Part shown: positions 17,379-25,143 of the stretch, one piece after another
Position numbering within the stretch: the first letter of the stretch is position 1
Layout: each line of letters opens with the position of its first letter
Origin: Candidatus Latescibacterota bacterium
Lineage (GTDB): Bacteria > Latescibacterota > UBA2968 > UBA8231
NCBI GenBank assembly: GCA_022826515.1
Contig: JAJDUT010000066.1
Coordinates: 1-59,283, forward strand
Reading direction: 5' to 3'
Length of the DNA stretch: 59,283 nucleotides
Notes under the pieces: model-generated
Database searches by the model: none
What the model was told of the DNA's origin: nothing
The model's input: the letters and a program-made list of their open reading frames with translations, nothing else
Program-made: the position numbers and the translations under genes

Positions 17379-17594
17379 ATGCAACTAGATCCCGAGACCG
17401 AGCGACGGCTCGACCTGTTGGTGTCCGAAACCGGGCGTAGCAAGGCTTTTTACCGGCGCAAGCTCACTGAACGCAGCCTTGAGGACATCGAAGATTACTA
17501 TCTCGCCATGGCCATGACAGAACGCGTCCGCCAAGGAGAGGAAAAGGTACATTCCTCTTCCGAGGTGAGAAAAGCACTCGGCTTGGACGATTGA
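17379..17594 (+). CDS. Orphan ribbon-helix-helix/RelB-like antitoxin (DUF6290-like)
   Basis: A 71-residue protein with LDPETERRLDLLVSETGRSK, the beta-strand plus helix of CopG/RHH proteins. FYRRKLTERSLEDIEDYYLA and a charged C-terminus ending VRKALGLDD follow, as in antitoxins paired with RelE/ParE toxins. In most such loci the toxin starts within a few bases of this stop codon. Here only the convergent VWA-like gene follows, so the toxin is missing. It is divergent from the PLD nuclease gene and might regulate that promoter, but this is a guess. Confidence 0.7.
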   Translation: MQLDPETERRLDLLVSETGRSKAFYRRKLTERSLEDIEDYYLAMAMTERVRQGEEKVHSSSEVRKALGLDD

Positions 17595-17604
17595 GCGGTT
17601 AATA

Positions 17605-18405
17605 TCAGTTATTTATCCCCGAAGTTCGCACGGATGCCCGCATTTGGCCTCCGTGTTCCACCAGCCAAGAGCGGAAAAATTGCAACACGGCTTCCCCGTC
17701 TCCCTGCTGCCGTTGCTTCCGCTGAATGAGCCATAGCTCGATCTCGACGCCCCGCAAATCTGGGTTGAGCCCGCGAGCTTGGGAGCTGCCGTGGAAGCGC
17801 TGGAAATCCGGCTCATCCTTGTAGAACGAAATCGCATCGCTGTTTTGCAGCAGATCTGAAACGACAATGAGACGACGCGGCACATCGCGCCGCTGGGTAC
17901 TCTGGAAATGCTTTATGGCAACCGACTGCACCGACTCCATGATCGGCGACGATTTGGCCTCTTTATTGGTGAGCAGCTTGCCGAGTTCTTCTTCTAAAGG
18001 AGCGCGAAATTTCTGCTGCCAGTTGCGCCGAATGATCGCTTCGGATTGCGTGAGGTGATCGACGTTTTTCGGGTCGCCAGGGCTACAGACCTTGATAATC
18101 GGGTCGAGGCTCCCACCATGCTCAGGGTCCACCGCAAAAAGACTGATCTCGTGATTTTCCTCGATTTGGTCGAGCAGGTTCCAGATTCGCGTCTCCAGAT
18201 CGGTCTTGGTAGTGGGCATGAACGAATCCGTGCGATCGAGCAGAATCGCCGTAATCGCCGAGGGCCCTTCCGACCGGCAAAGGGTCTTTGGATCGCGCTC
18301 GACCGAGGGGGGCTTTAACAACACAAAAACAAGCAAGACGACGATGACCCCCGCGATCATCGCACCCCCGGCTATCGTTTTATTCGATAGCTTACCCGCG
18401 CTCAT
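17605..18405 (-). CDS. Membrane-anchored VWA-like protein, second gene of a two-gene module
   Basis: A 266-residue protein with one N-terminal transmembrane helix (about residues 11-30). A soluble domain follows, resembling a von Willebrand A fold: AITAILLDRTDSF (51-62) resembles the MIDAS-bearing first strand (D-x-T-D-S), and RRLIVVSDLLQNSD resembles the fourth strand. Family membership is by eye and not certain. The start ATG overlaps the stop of the upstream membrane gene (TAATG), so the two are translationally coupled. It is the last gene before the convergent orphan antitoxin. The partner and the defence neighbourhood suggest a surface or inner-membrane sensor. Confidence 0.6.
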   Translation of the reverse strand: MSAGKLSNKTIAGGAMIAGVIVVLLVFVLLKPPSVERDPKTLCRSEGPSAITAILLDRTDSFMPTTKTDLETRIWNLLDQIEENHEISLFAVDPEHGGSLDPIIKVCSPGDPKNVDHLTQSEAIIRRNWQQKFRAPLEEELGKLLTNKEAKSSPIMESVQSVAIKHFQSTQRRDVPRRLIVVSDLLQNSDAISFYKDEPDFQRFHGSSQARGLNPDLRGVEIELWLIQRKQRQQGDGEAVLQFFRSWLVEHGGQMRASVRTSGINN

Positions 18406-19820
18406 TAACTCTCTTCCTGGTCGTCCCTCGGGATCCGGCTATCCGCCTGCCTCCGATGCGGAGCCAACGGGCGCAATTCCTCGCTGCCCATATCGTACTG
18501 AGTGTGTAGTTCGGCGACGCCTTTGTCAATTTTTATTTCCGCGGCGCTAGTGATCTTCAAAATTTCCTCGCGCGTCAGCATGGCCTTTGGCAAGCTGGTG
18601 TCGATGGGCGTTTTCACGATGTGCCAAGGCTTCTTGAATCGCGCTGGCGCATCGCCGTCGCGCATCGCCCGGTTGGTATCTCGGTAGAGCTGGAGCAGGT
18701 GGTTGCACGCGTGCTCTAGATGATCTAGATGATCGTCGAACGATCTGATAAGGCGTCGATGATCGTCGATGATAGAATCGTGTTGTCGCCCGGCGAGCAA
18801 AAGGTTTTGCTTGATGTTCTCCAGCGCCTGCACCGCCTCATTCGACGTTTCCTTCAATCCCTTTAGACAGGACTGATAGAATTCGTTGTATGCTTCGTCG
18901 GCCTCCGCAAACACGCGCGCACACTTGGCGTACCCCGGATAGCGATCGTCCCACAGGATTCCATCGATAAAGCTAATAATCGCAAAGAGGAATCCCATGA
19001 AGAACAGGATCCACGATTGGAAGTCCTCCAGCCCCAATGGATTTGCGCCAAAAGCGGCGATGGCGAGTTTGCCCCCTTCGTCGAGCACCGTGCCCGTTGT
19101 TTCTCGGTAGTGCGCCACCATTAGGTTGAAAAACAATGCAAAGGCCAGAAACACCACTGCGGTGAGGATGCCCACGGACTTTCTGACCCGGTGAACGTGG
19201 TTAAAATTGGTCACGAGGATGCCGAGCAAAAAGGCAATCCCGAGGTTGACAAACGAAATGACAATCGCCTCGGTGTACGCGCCGAACAGCCCAAATTCGT
19301 TGCCCTTGGCCAAAAAGGAGGCATTGCCGAATGTCTCAATGAGAAAGAGCACGGCGATGATGCCGATGTTAAATATCTTATCGTCCCAACTGCGGGGCTG
19401 CGGCTCGCGGTGAAGGCCATTTTGTTCCTTAAACTGCTGCATGTCTTCTTTTTTGCGGCGCAGCCCCTGTTGTTCTCTGCTCAACTCCACGATGGCCTTA
19501 TCGACGTGCTGATCGAATTCCGCTCGTTGTTTGGCCGTTTCAATGTCAATAGAGCTTAGCTGCTCCCGAAAATCTAGCGCGACGAGCCGCTCCCGGTAGG
19601 CTTTTAGCTCGCTCTCACACACCTGCTGTGCCTGCGCTTGAGCGCTCTCAATTAGCCCGATAACCTTGCGTTCGGTGGGGTCGAGATCGTCTTCCGTACT
19701 GTCTAATGCGGGCCGCCCCCGCCTCGCGTTCCGTTGGCTATCCTCTACGATATGCAGATCTTCGGCGACCTGATTGGTGTCGATCTTCTCGAACGGGTTG
19801 ATATGAAGATCGTCTGTCAT
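18405..19820 (-). CDS. Four-TM membrane protein with long coiled coil, first gene of a two-gene module
   Basis: A 471-residue protein with an acidic N-terminus. Residues about 50-135 are charged and heptad-rich, likely coiled coil. Four hydrophobic segments lie near 150-171, 181-203, 214-236 and 267-289. A cytoplasmic C-terminal half of about 180 residues is rich in His/Asp/Glu (for example IIDDHRRLIRSFDDHLDHLE) and ends very charged. It is not recognised as a known family. It is coupled to the VWA-like gene by a TAATG overlap. The architecture (coiled coil plus membrane domain plus VWA partner) recalls membrane-associated defence or envelope-stress complexes, but no homologue can be named. 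Confidence 0.6.
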   Translation of the reverse strand: MTDDLHINPFEKIDTNQVAEDLHIVEDSQRNARRGRPALDSTEDDLDPTERKVIGLIESAQAQAQQVCESELKAYRERLVALDFREQLSSIDIETAKQRAEFDQHVDKAIVELSREQQGLRRKKEDMQQFKEQNGLHREPQPRSWDDKIFNIGIIAVLFLIETFGNASFLAKGNEFGLFGAYTEAIVISFVNLGIAFLLGILVTNFNHVHRVRKSVGILTAVVFLAFALFFNLMVAHYRETTGTVLDEGGKLAIAAFGANPLGLEDFQSWILFFMGFLFAIISFIDGILWDDRYPGYAKCARVFAEADEAYNEFYQSCLKGLKETSNEAVQALENIKQNLLLAGRQHDSIIDDHRRLIRSFDDHLDHLEHACNHLLQLYRDTNRAMRDGDAPARFKKPWHIVKTPIDTSLPKAMLTREEILKITSAAEIKIDKGVAELHTQYDMGSEELRPLAPHRRQADSRIPRDDQEES

Positions 19821-19939
19821 CGCACACTCCTCCTCACTTACAGCGTATTTAGGACAGAAAAACGGCAGGGGATAAAGGGGATTGTACTAAAGATATGCAT
19901 AACTGCGATTTTCGCCTCCCTATTCTTTAATTTTCACCC

Positions 19940-21073
19940 TCACATCACCACCCTAAACCCCTCTCGATCCTCCATGCCCTGCGCGAAGATGCGCGGCTCG
20001 ATGTCGAGACCTGCGCCGGGTGTGTCGGGTACGTGCAGGATGGAGTCGGCCAGTCGCCAGCCATCGGTGATCAGCCCGGTCATGGCAGCCGGTGCGGCTT
20101 CGAGCAGGCAGAAGTTGGGGATAGAAGCGGCAAAATGGGCGTGGTGAAAGCGCTCGATGTACGACCCCCAGCAGTGGGGAGCGCAGAGCGCGTTCCACTG
20201 CTCTAGCCGTGCCGACGTGCTCCGCCACCACGTCAGCCCCATGGCGCGAAAATCGTGCTGCACCACGTCGATAAATCCCTTCTCTACTAGGTCAAAAAAG
20301 TACGGCGGCGGCGCAAATTCCCCGTCGGCCACCAGCGTGTCCCAGTCATTTTCGACGATGTGTTCCTTGAGCGCTTGATTGAGCGGAGCGTCTTCGGCAA
20401 AAGGCTCCTCAAACCAATAGATGCCCACGTCCGCACAGGCATCCAACAGAGCTATAGCCGTGTTGAGCGTATTGCCCATGTTGGCGTCGATGAGCACCTT
20501 GGCCTGCGGACCGGCGGCTTCGCGCACCGTGCGAATGACCAACTCGTCGCGCCTGAGACCCGCGTCCGTGGGCATCCAGCGCGCGCCGCGGCCAACCTTG
20601 ATCTTGAAGTGCAAATAGCCGTGCTCATGGCCGGTTTCTACTTCGCTGCGGAAGATGTCTTTGACCTGTTCCTCATCTGTGGCTTCCAAATCGTCGATAT
20701 AGACCGAGCCGTCGTACACTTCGACCTCGCGTTTGCCGCGGGCACCGAGCAGGCGGTACAGCGGCAAATCCATCATCCGCGCCACCAAATCCCACAGCGG
20801 TAGGTCGAGGTTGCGGCCTGCGGGCAGGCAGCCGTCGGGGAGTTGGAAGAGATCGCCGATCTCCTTGCCGAGCAGCGCCCGCGCCTCGTCCTCGCCAATG
20901 CGCGACCAACCCAAGCCCCAAGCCCCACTGTCCGTGCGAATTCGGACGACCGGATCCGAGATCTGCGATCCGTGCGCGGGAATGCGGGCGTTGAAGCCTA
21001 TGTAGCGCGGCCGAGTGCCGCGCAGTACGCATTTTTCAATGCAAGTAATTTTCCCTTTGGGGACTTCGTGCAT
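19940..21073 (-). CDS. Mandelate racemase/muconate-lactonizing-type enzyme (enolase superfamily)
   Basis: A 377-residue protein with an enolase N-domain and a (beta/alpha)8 barrel. A KxK catalytic pair lies in LHFKIKVGRGA. Metal ligands appear as LIDANMG (Asp), YWFEEPF (Glu) and VADGEF (Glu). The C-terminal part contains ALCAPHCWGSYIERF, with a possible catalytic His. It probably dehydrates or epimerises an acid sugar, and specificity cannot be read. ATG 21073 is chosen because AAGGAGC lies 6 bases upstream on the minus strand; the frame stays open to 21166 but would then overlap the DUF3179 gene end. Confidence 0.83.
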   Translation of the reverse strand: MHEVPKGKITCIEKCVLRGTRPRYIGFNARIPAHGSQISDPVVRIRTDSGAWGLGWSRIGEDEARALLGKEIGDLFQLPDGCLPAGRNLDLPLWDLVARMMDLPLYRLLGARGKREVEVYDGSVYIDDLEATDEEQVKDIFRSEVETGHEHGYLHFKIKVGRGARWMPTDAGLRRDELVIRTVREAAGPQAKVLIDANMGNTLNTAIALLDACADVGIYWFEEPFAEDAPLNQALKEHIVENDWDTLVADGEFAPPPYFFDLVEKGFIDVVQHDFRAMGLTWWRSTSARLEQWNALCAPHCWGSYIERFHHAHFAASIPNFCLLEAAPAAMTGLITDGWRLADSILHVPDTPGAGLDIEPRIFAQGMEDREGFRVVM

Positions 21074-21093
21074 GGTTAAGCTCCTTATCAGAA

Positions 21094-22218
21094 TCAGGGT
21101 GGCGGCAAGATGCCCTTGCCGTTCCACAAACGGGTTTTCGGCCAGTAAGCCGACCAGCCAAACCACATCGAATTATAGGCTGGGATTTGCTCTAACTGCG
21201 CTCCCTTGAGCGGTCCAGCAAGGGCCTCGCCGCGCATGTTCCACTCGCTGCCGGTCTCCATGTCGGCAAAGGCCAACGGCAGGCTTCGACCTGAGCTCAG
21301 CCGAAGGTCGCCGGTGCGGCTGAGGATGCGAAAGCTCAAAACTTGGCCGCGAACAACGCGGCTGTAGGGAATGGCAGTGGCCGTTTCGGCGTCGTAGAGC
21401 ACGAGCACATCGCGGTCGCCGACGCGATCATTGATGACGGCCTTAGCGGGCATCCTGCTGAACGGATAGGCCCTGCTCTCGCCAGCGACTCGCAATCCCA
21501 AGACCATTTCCTTGGCCGACAATCGATCGCTAGGCCGAGCGGTAGTCAGCGGAAAAATAATCATCCGATGGTCGCTGCGGTAATTGCCATAAGGGTAGTG
21601 GCCGTACGCATCGAGCGGATACAGGGCGCGGATATAATCCGGGTAGCGGTCGAGGCCGGTCGCCGCTTGGACGACCGTGGTGTGCGGATGCAGCGCACGC
21701 CACAGGCCCCACGTCGTCTCGATCACGGGCAAGAGCTGGAGGCGCTGCCCTTTGTGCGCGCCGCTAATACCGGCGTGGATCATTTGCGGGTATAGGGTTT
21801 TCTCGTCGCGCCGGTCGTACAGCACCAAGTTGCTGTTGAGCACCATGCCAGAGACGCCCAATTCGATTTGTGTTGAGTCTGGAGCCGTTGCGTCAAAAAC
21901 GAGTCCAGTGCTAGTCAGCGGGCAGAACGTGACGCTGATGTACTGGCCGCCGAGCTGGTCGTTGATGACTTCGTGCTTCCAACCGAGGCGATGCGGATAA
22001 GCCCGCGCTGCGCCGTTTGCCACCACGCCGAGGACTAGATCCGAATCCGCGAGATAGTACGCGTCTTCCGGCGCAACGCTCAGGGGTTTGGTCATGGCCG
22101 GGATGCCGTCGCGGGGCACCCCACCCGAGCGCAGGTGATGGGTCAGTTCGTCGAGGCGGTCGTAGATGTCGGCGCGGAGCGGAACGGCGATGAGGAGGAC
22201 AAGCAGGATGCGGGCCAT
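21094..22218 (-). CDS. DUF3179-domain secreted protein
   Basis: A 374-residue protein with a short signal peptide (MARILLVLLIAVPLRA). The DUF3179 pattern is present: GIPAMTKPLSVAPEDAYYLA, then GWKHEVINDQLGG, VTFCPLTSTGLVFD and SGMVLNSNLVLYDRR, with a repeat of the same layout in the second half (YPFSRMPAKAVINDRVGDRD). The family has no established function; the conserved CPLT Cys is suggestive of metal or thiol chemistry. It is followed 20 bases later by the racemase-family gene on the same strand. Confidence 0.85.
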   Translation of the reverse strand: MARILLVLLIAVPLRADIYDRLDELTHHLRSGGVPRDGIPAMTKPLSVAPEDAYYLADSDLVLGVVANGAARAYPHRLGWKHEVINDQLGGQYISVTFCPLTSTGLVFDATAPDSTQIELGVSGMVLNSNLVLYDRRDEKTLYPQMIHAGISGAHKGQRLQLLPVIETTWGLWRALHPHTTVVQAATGLDRYPDYIRALYPLDAYGHYPYGNYRSDHRMIIFPLTTARPSDRLSAKEMVLGLRVAGESRAYPFSRMPAKAVINDRVGDRDVLVLYDAETATAIPYSRVVRGQVLSFRILSRTGDLRLSSGRSLPLAFADMETGSEWNMRGEALAGPLKGAQLEQIPAYNSMWFGWSAYWPKTRLWNGKGILPPP

Positions 22219-22347
22219 GGCGTCGGATACTAGGAAAGCGATGAGGGAGGCTCAATTATACAAGCGAGCCGTTGAATGTCAAACTTGCGAATGACTGCGG
22301 ATCGCAAGAAGTTACGCTACCTGCAAATTCACTGAGGAGATGCCATT

Positions 22348-22386
22348 ATGCCCCAAGCCTCCATTCCCTACGAGCGAGTGCCGTGA
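22348..22386 (+). CDS. Possible 12-residue upstream ORF coupled to the SnoaL-like gene
   Basis: TGAGGAG precedes an ATG at 22348 that opens MPQASIPYERVP-stop. Its stop TGA overlaps the GTG start of the next gene (GTGA at 22383-22386). It could be a leader that feeds ribosomes to the GTG start. Alternatively it could be the real N-terminus of that gene put out of frame by a small indel. Confidence 0.35.
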   Translation: MPQASIPYERVP

Positions 22387-22760
22387 ACGCCCGCCAGACA
22401 GTCGAGGCCTATTTCGCCGCGTTGACAACCGGCGACGCCGACCGACTCATCGAGCTCATCTCCCCAGCCGAGCACTTCGTCAAAATCGGCACGGAGCCAA
22501 GGGAATACATCGAGGGCGGTGGACGCGCTGCCCAGTACTACCACCACCACGTCGCCAGTACCCGGGATTTCACCATCGACATAGAGTACCTCGACGTGCA
22601 GGAGCGCGATTCGGTGGCTTGGTTCTACACCCGGCAGCAGTGGCGGCTCAAATGGCAGGGCCAGCACGAGGAACTAGCCCTGCGTTTGACGGGCGTCTTG
22701 GAGCGGGAGGCGGGCGAATGGAAGTTCGCACAGATCCACGCTTCCATCGGAGTGGCCTAG
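22383..22760 (+). CDS. SnoaL/NTF2-like domain protein
   Basis: About 125 residues with the cone-shaped NTF2-like fold. The first helix is NARQTVEAYFAALTTGDADR, followed by LIELISPAEHF, then the strands FTIDIEYLDVQERDSVAWFY and WRLKWQGQHEELALRLTGV with the final EWKFAQIHASIG. Such proteins are ligand-binding or isomerase-like domains, and no substrate can be assigned. The GTG at 22383 is chosen because the conserved fold starts there and a 12-codon ORF with a good ribosome-binding site ends on it. An ORF open from 22272 has no ribosome-binding site and an unrelated N-terminus. Confidence 0.7.
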   Translation: MNARQTVEAYFAALTTGDADRLIELISPAEHFVKIGTEPREYIEGGGRAAQYYHHHVASTRDFTIDIEYLDVQERDSVAWFYTRQQWRLKWQGQHEELALRLTGVLEREAGEWKFAQIHASIGVA

Positions 22761-22839
22761 CGCGAAGAATTATTTGTTGTTAGTCTCCTTTTGCGCGTCC
22801 TATATTGGGTTATTGGCTCGCCTCAACCGGATAAATCCC

Positions 22840-25143
22840 ATGCACAACGCCATCCTCATAAGTGCTCTACTGCTCGCCACCCCCCTCGCTGGCGACCAAC
22901 TCCGCATCGCCACCTCCAACGACTGGCACCAATGGCAACTGCCCGGCGACGCCGTCGAAGTCGCACGCGGTGCGCTCAAACCCGCCTTTGTCCGCCGCAA
23001 CATCAACGCCGTGGCCAACGCCTTTGACTTTGCCAGCGGCGGCATCCGCAAAGTGGGTTCCAACCCCGGCGACGCCCGCCATTTCATCGACGGCGACCGG
23101 ACGACCTATTGGGCTCCCGATCCAAACGCCAGCGTCGAGGATTGGTGGATTGAAGTCGATCTGGGGCGCGTGGTCTCGGCGCGAAACATCCAGCTCCACT
23201 TCGCCGCCGACAGCACCCCGCTGGAGTTTTTCAAGATCCTCACCTCCGATGGCGAGCCTTTCTTCAGCAATGCCAATTCCATCCTCCCCGGCACGCTGCG
23301 CTACAACAAGCGCTGGCGCTACAGCTTTAACGAAGCCCACATCATCGAGATTGACTATGAGCTCAAGCCGCTCAAGAATATCCGCATCGAAGCCGACCTG
23401 CCCACGGAGAATATCCGCCTGAGCGAGGTGGTAGTCGAAAGCATCGGCGACAACCTTTCGCTGGGGATATGGGGTAGGGGCGGCAGCGTCGAAATCATCT
23501 CTGAGGCCACCTCTAAGTTGGGCCGCACCCTCATCGAATCGAGGGGGATCAGCAATACCCTCGTCGATGGCGATATCACCACCTATTGGGGCACGGTGCA
23601 TCGCGGCGGCTCGGGCACGCAACCCGAACAGCAGATCGGTCAGTTTGAAATAGACTTAGGCGCACTGTACTGGGTAGATCGGGTGCGGATGCTCGGCGAT
23701 GACAGCGGCGTAGCCCCGGGCAAAGGCTCGGGTCGCCACCGGTCTGGCGTTTTCAATTATCTGTGGTATCAGTTTTTTGTCTCCGACGGCTCTCGGGCAC
23801 CGGATGGCTCGCTGAGCTGGGAGTTGCTGGGTGAATTGCCCTCGGATCGCCGCAATCTAACGAAAGTCCGCCACTTTCAAGAGCGCTTCCCATTGCGCAA
23901 AGTCCGCCATGTGCGGCTGATCTTCCCCATGTCCGAGGGCTTTGAAGCCTTTAACGGCCGCATCGGCACCACGGCCGAGTGGCAAATATTTGGCGAGGGC
24001 TATCCAGCCGAAGTCAGGGCGCGTTCGCCGATTTACGACCTCGGTTCCATACAGCACATTGCGGAAATTGGCTGGGACCTCGACGCGCCGCCGGGGTCTC
24101 GCGTCGAAATTCGCAGCCGCACCGGCAACCTCCTCGACAGTCAGTACGTCTTTTACGACAAAAACGGCAAGCAAGTCACCCAGCGGAAATACGACAAGCT
24201 GATCCCCAGCTTCCGAGGGGCCATCGACACCATCCGCACCGCGGGAGCCGACTGGAGCAACTGGAGCCGCGCCTATGTCAACTCCGGCCAAGTCTTCCTC
24301 TCTCCCGGCCCTCGGCGCTACGTGCAGTTGGACATCCGCTTCCTGTCCGAAGACCCTTTTGCCGCCGCGACCTTAGACGATATCATCCTCGAATACGACA
24401 ATCCGCTGGCTCAAGAGACGCGCGCCGAAGTCTTTCCCATTGAGGTCGTCCCCGGCGAAACGAGCCAGTTTACGTACTATCTTCGCTCCGACTTCGTCTC
24501 GTCGAGCCGTGGCTTTGATCAAATCCAACTGACCTCCACCGCTGGAACCACCTTCCGCGCGTTGCGCCTCGCCGGCGAGGCGGTCGCCCCCACGGTCGAG
24601 GAAACCGACAATGGCTTTAAGGTACTTCTCGCTGAGCCAGTGAGACGCTCGACCTTACTCGAAATCGACTTTGAAAGCACTCTCTATCTCAATCAGACCC
24701 GCTTCGAAGCCTTTCTCTTCAACAGTGCCCTGTCAACCACTTTGCGCCAACAGGTTGACCCAGGCGACGCCGAGACCGCCATCGCCAGCGACCGGACCTT
24801 CGTCTCCTTGCCCACTGACGGGCGACTTTTTGCAGACCTCTCGCTATCGAACCGGATAATAACTCCCAACGGCGACGGCATCTCAGACCGCTTGCAAATT
24901 GACCTCAACCTGTTCAAAGTGCTCGATCCTCGTCCGGTTATCATCAGCGTCTATACCTTGACTGGCCGCCGGGTCGCCCTCATCAGCGACGCAGCCACCA
25001 CAGCCGGGCACCAGACCTATCACTGGGACGGACGCGACAGCCAAGGCCGCACGGTCGCACCCGGTATCTACATCCTCCGCGTCACGGCCGAGGGCGACGC
25101 GCTTACCCGCAGCGAGAACCACCTAATCTCGGTAGCCTACTGA
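22840..25143 (+). CDS. Large secreted protein with discoidin-like and FlgD-Ig-like domains
   Basis: A 767-residue exported protein. The signal peptide is MHNAILISALLLATPLAG. Two regions resemble galactose-binding/discoidin (F5/8 type C) repeats: DGDRTTYWAPDPNAS with a following IEVDLG, and DGDITTYWGTVHRGG with FEIDLGALYWVDRVRM. The C-terminus has TPNGDGISDRLQIDLN, then VYTLTGRRVAL and YHWDGRDSQGR, which is the FlgD Ig-like/gliding-type terminal domain used for surface display or type IX-like sorting. The ATG at 22840 is chosen because the signal peptide starts there; no ribosome-binding site is obvious. The stop overlaps the next gene by one base. Confidence 0.75.
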   Translation: MHNAILISALLLATPLAGDQLRIATSNDWHQWQLPGDAVEVARGALKPAFVRRNINAVANAFDFASGGIRKVGSNPGDARHFIDGDRTTYWAPDPNASVEDWWIEVDLGRVVSARNIQLHFAADSTPLEFFKILTSDGEPFFSNANSILPGTLRYNKRWRYSFNEAHIIEIDYELKPLKNIRIEADLPTENIRLSEVVVESIGDNLSLGIWGRGGSVEIISEATSKLGRTLIESRGISNTLVDGDITTYWGTVHRGGSGTQPEQQIGQFEIDLGALYWVDRVRMLGDDSGVAPGKGSGRHRSGVFNYLWYQFFVSDGSRAPDGSLSWELLGELPSDRRNLTKVRHFQERFPLRKVRHVRLIFPMSEGFEAFNGRIGTTAEWQIFGEGYPAEVRARSPIYDLGSIQHIAEIGWDLDAPPGSRVEIRSRTGNLLDSQYVFYDKNGKQVTQRKYDKLIPSFRGAIDTIRTAGADWSNWSRAYVNSGQVFLSPGPRRYVQLDIRFLSEDPFAAATLDDIILEYDNPLAQETRAEVFPIEVVPGETSQFTYYLRSDFVSSSRGFDQIQLTSTAGTTFRALRLAGEAVAPTVEETDNGFKVLLAEPVRRSTLLEIDFESTLYLNQTRFEAFLFNSALSTTLRQQVDPGDAETAIASDRTFVSLPTDGRLFADLSLSNRIITPNGDGISDRLQIDLNLFKVLDPRPVIISVYTLTGRRVALISDAATTAGHQTYHWDGRDSQGRTVAPGIYILRVTAEGDALTRSENHLISVAY

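Noticed and set aside
22867..23622. 251-codon minus-strand frame
   Set aside because: It is a mirror of the discoidin-like gene, with low-complexity Asp/Gly/Val composition and no motif.
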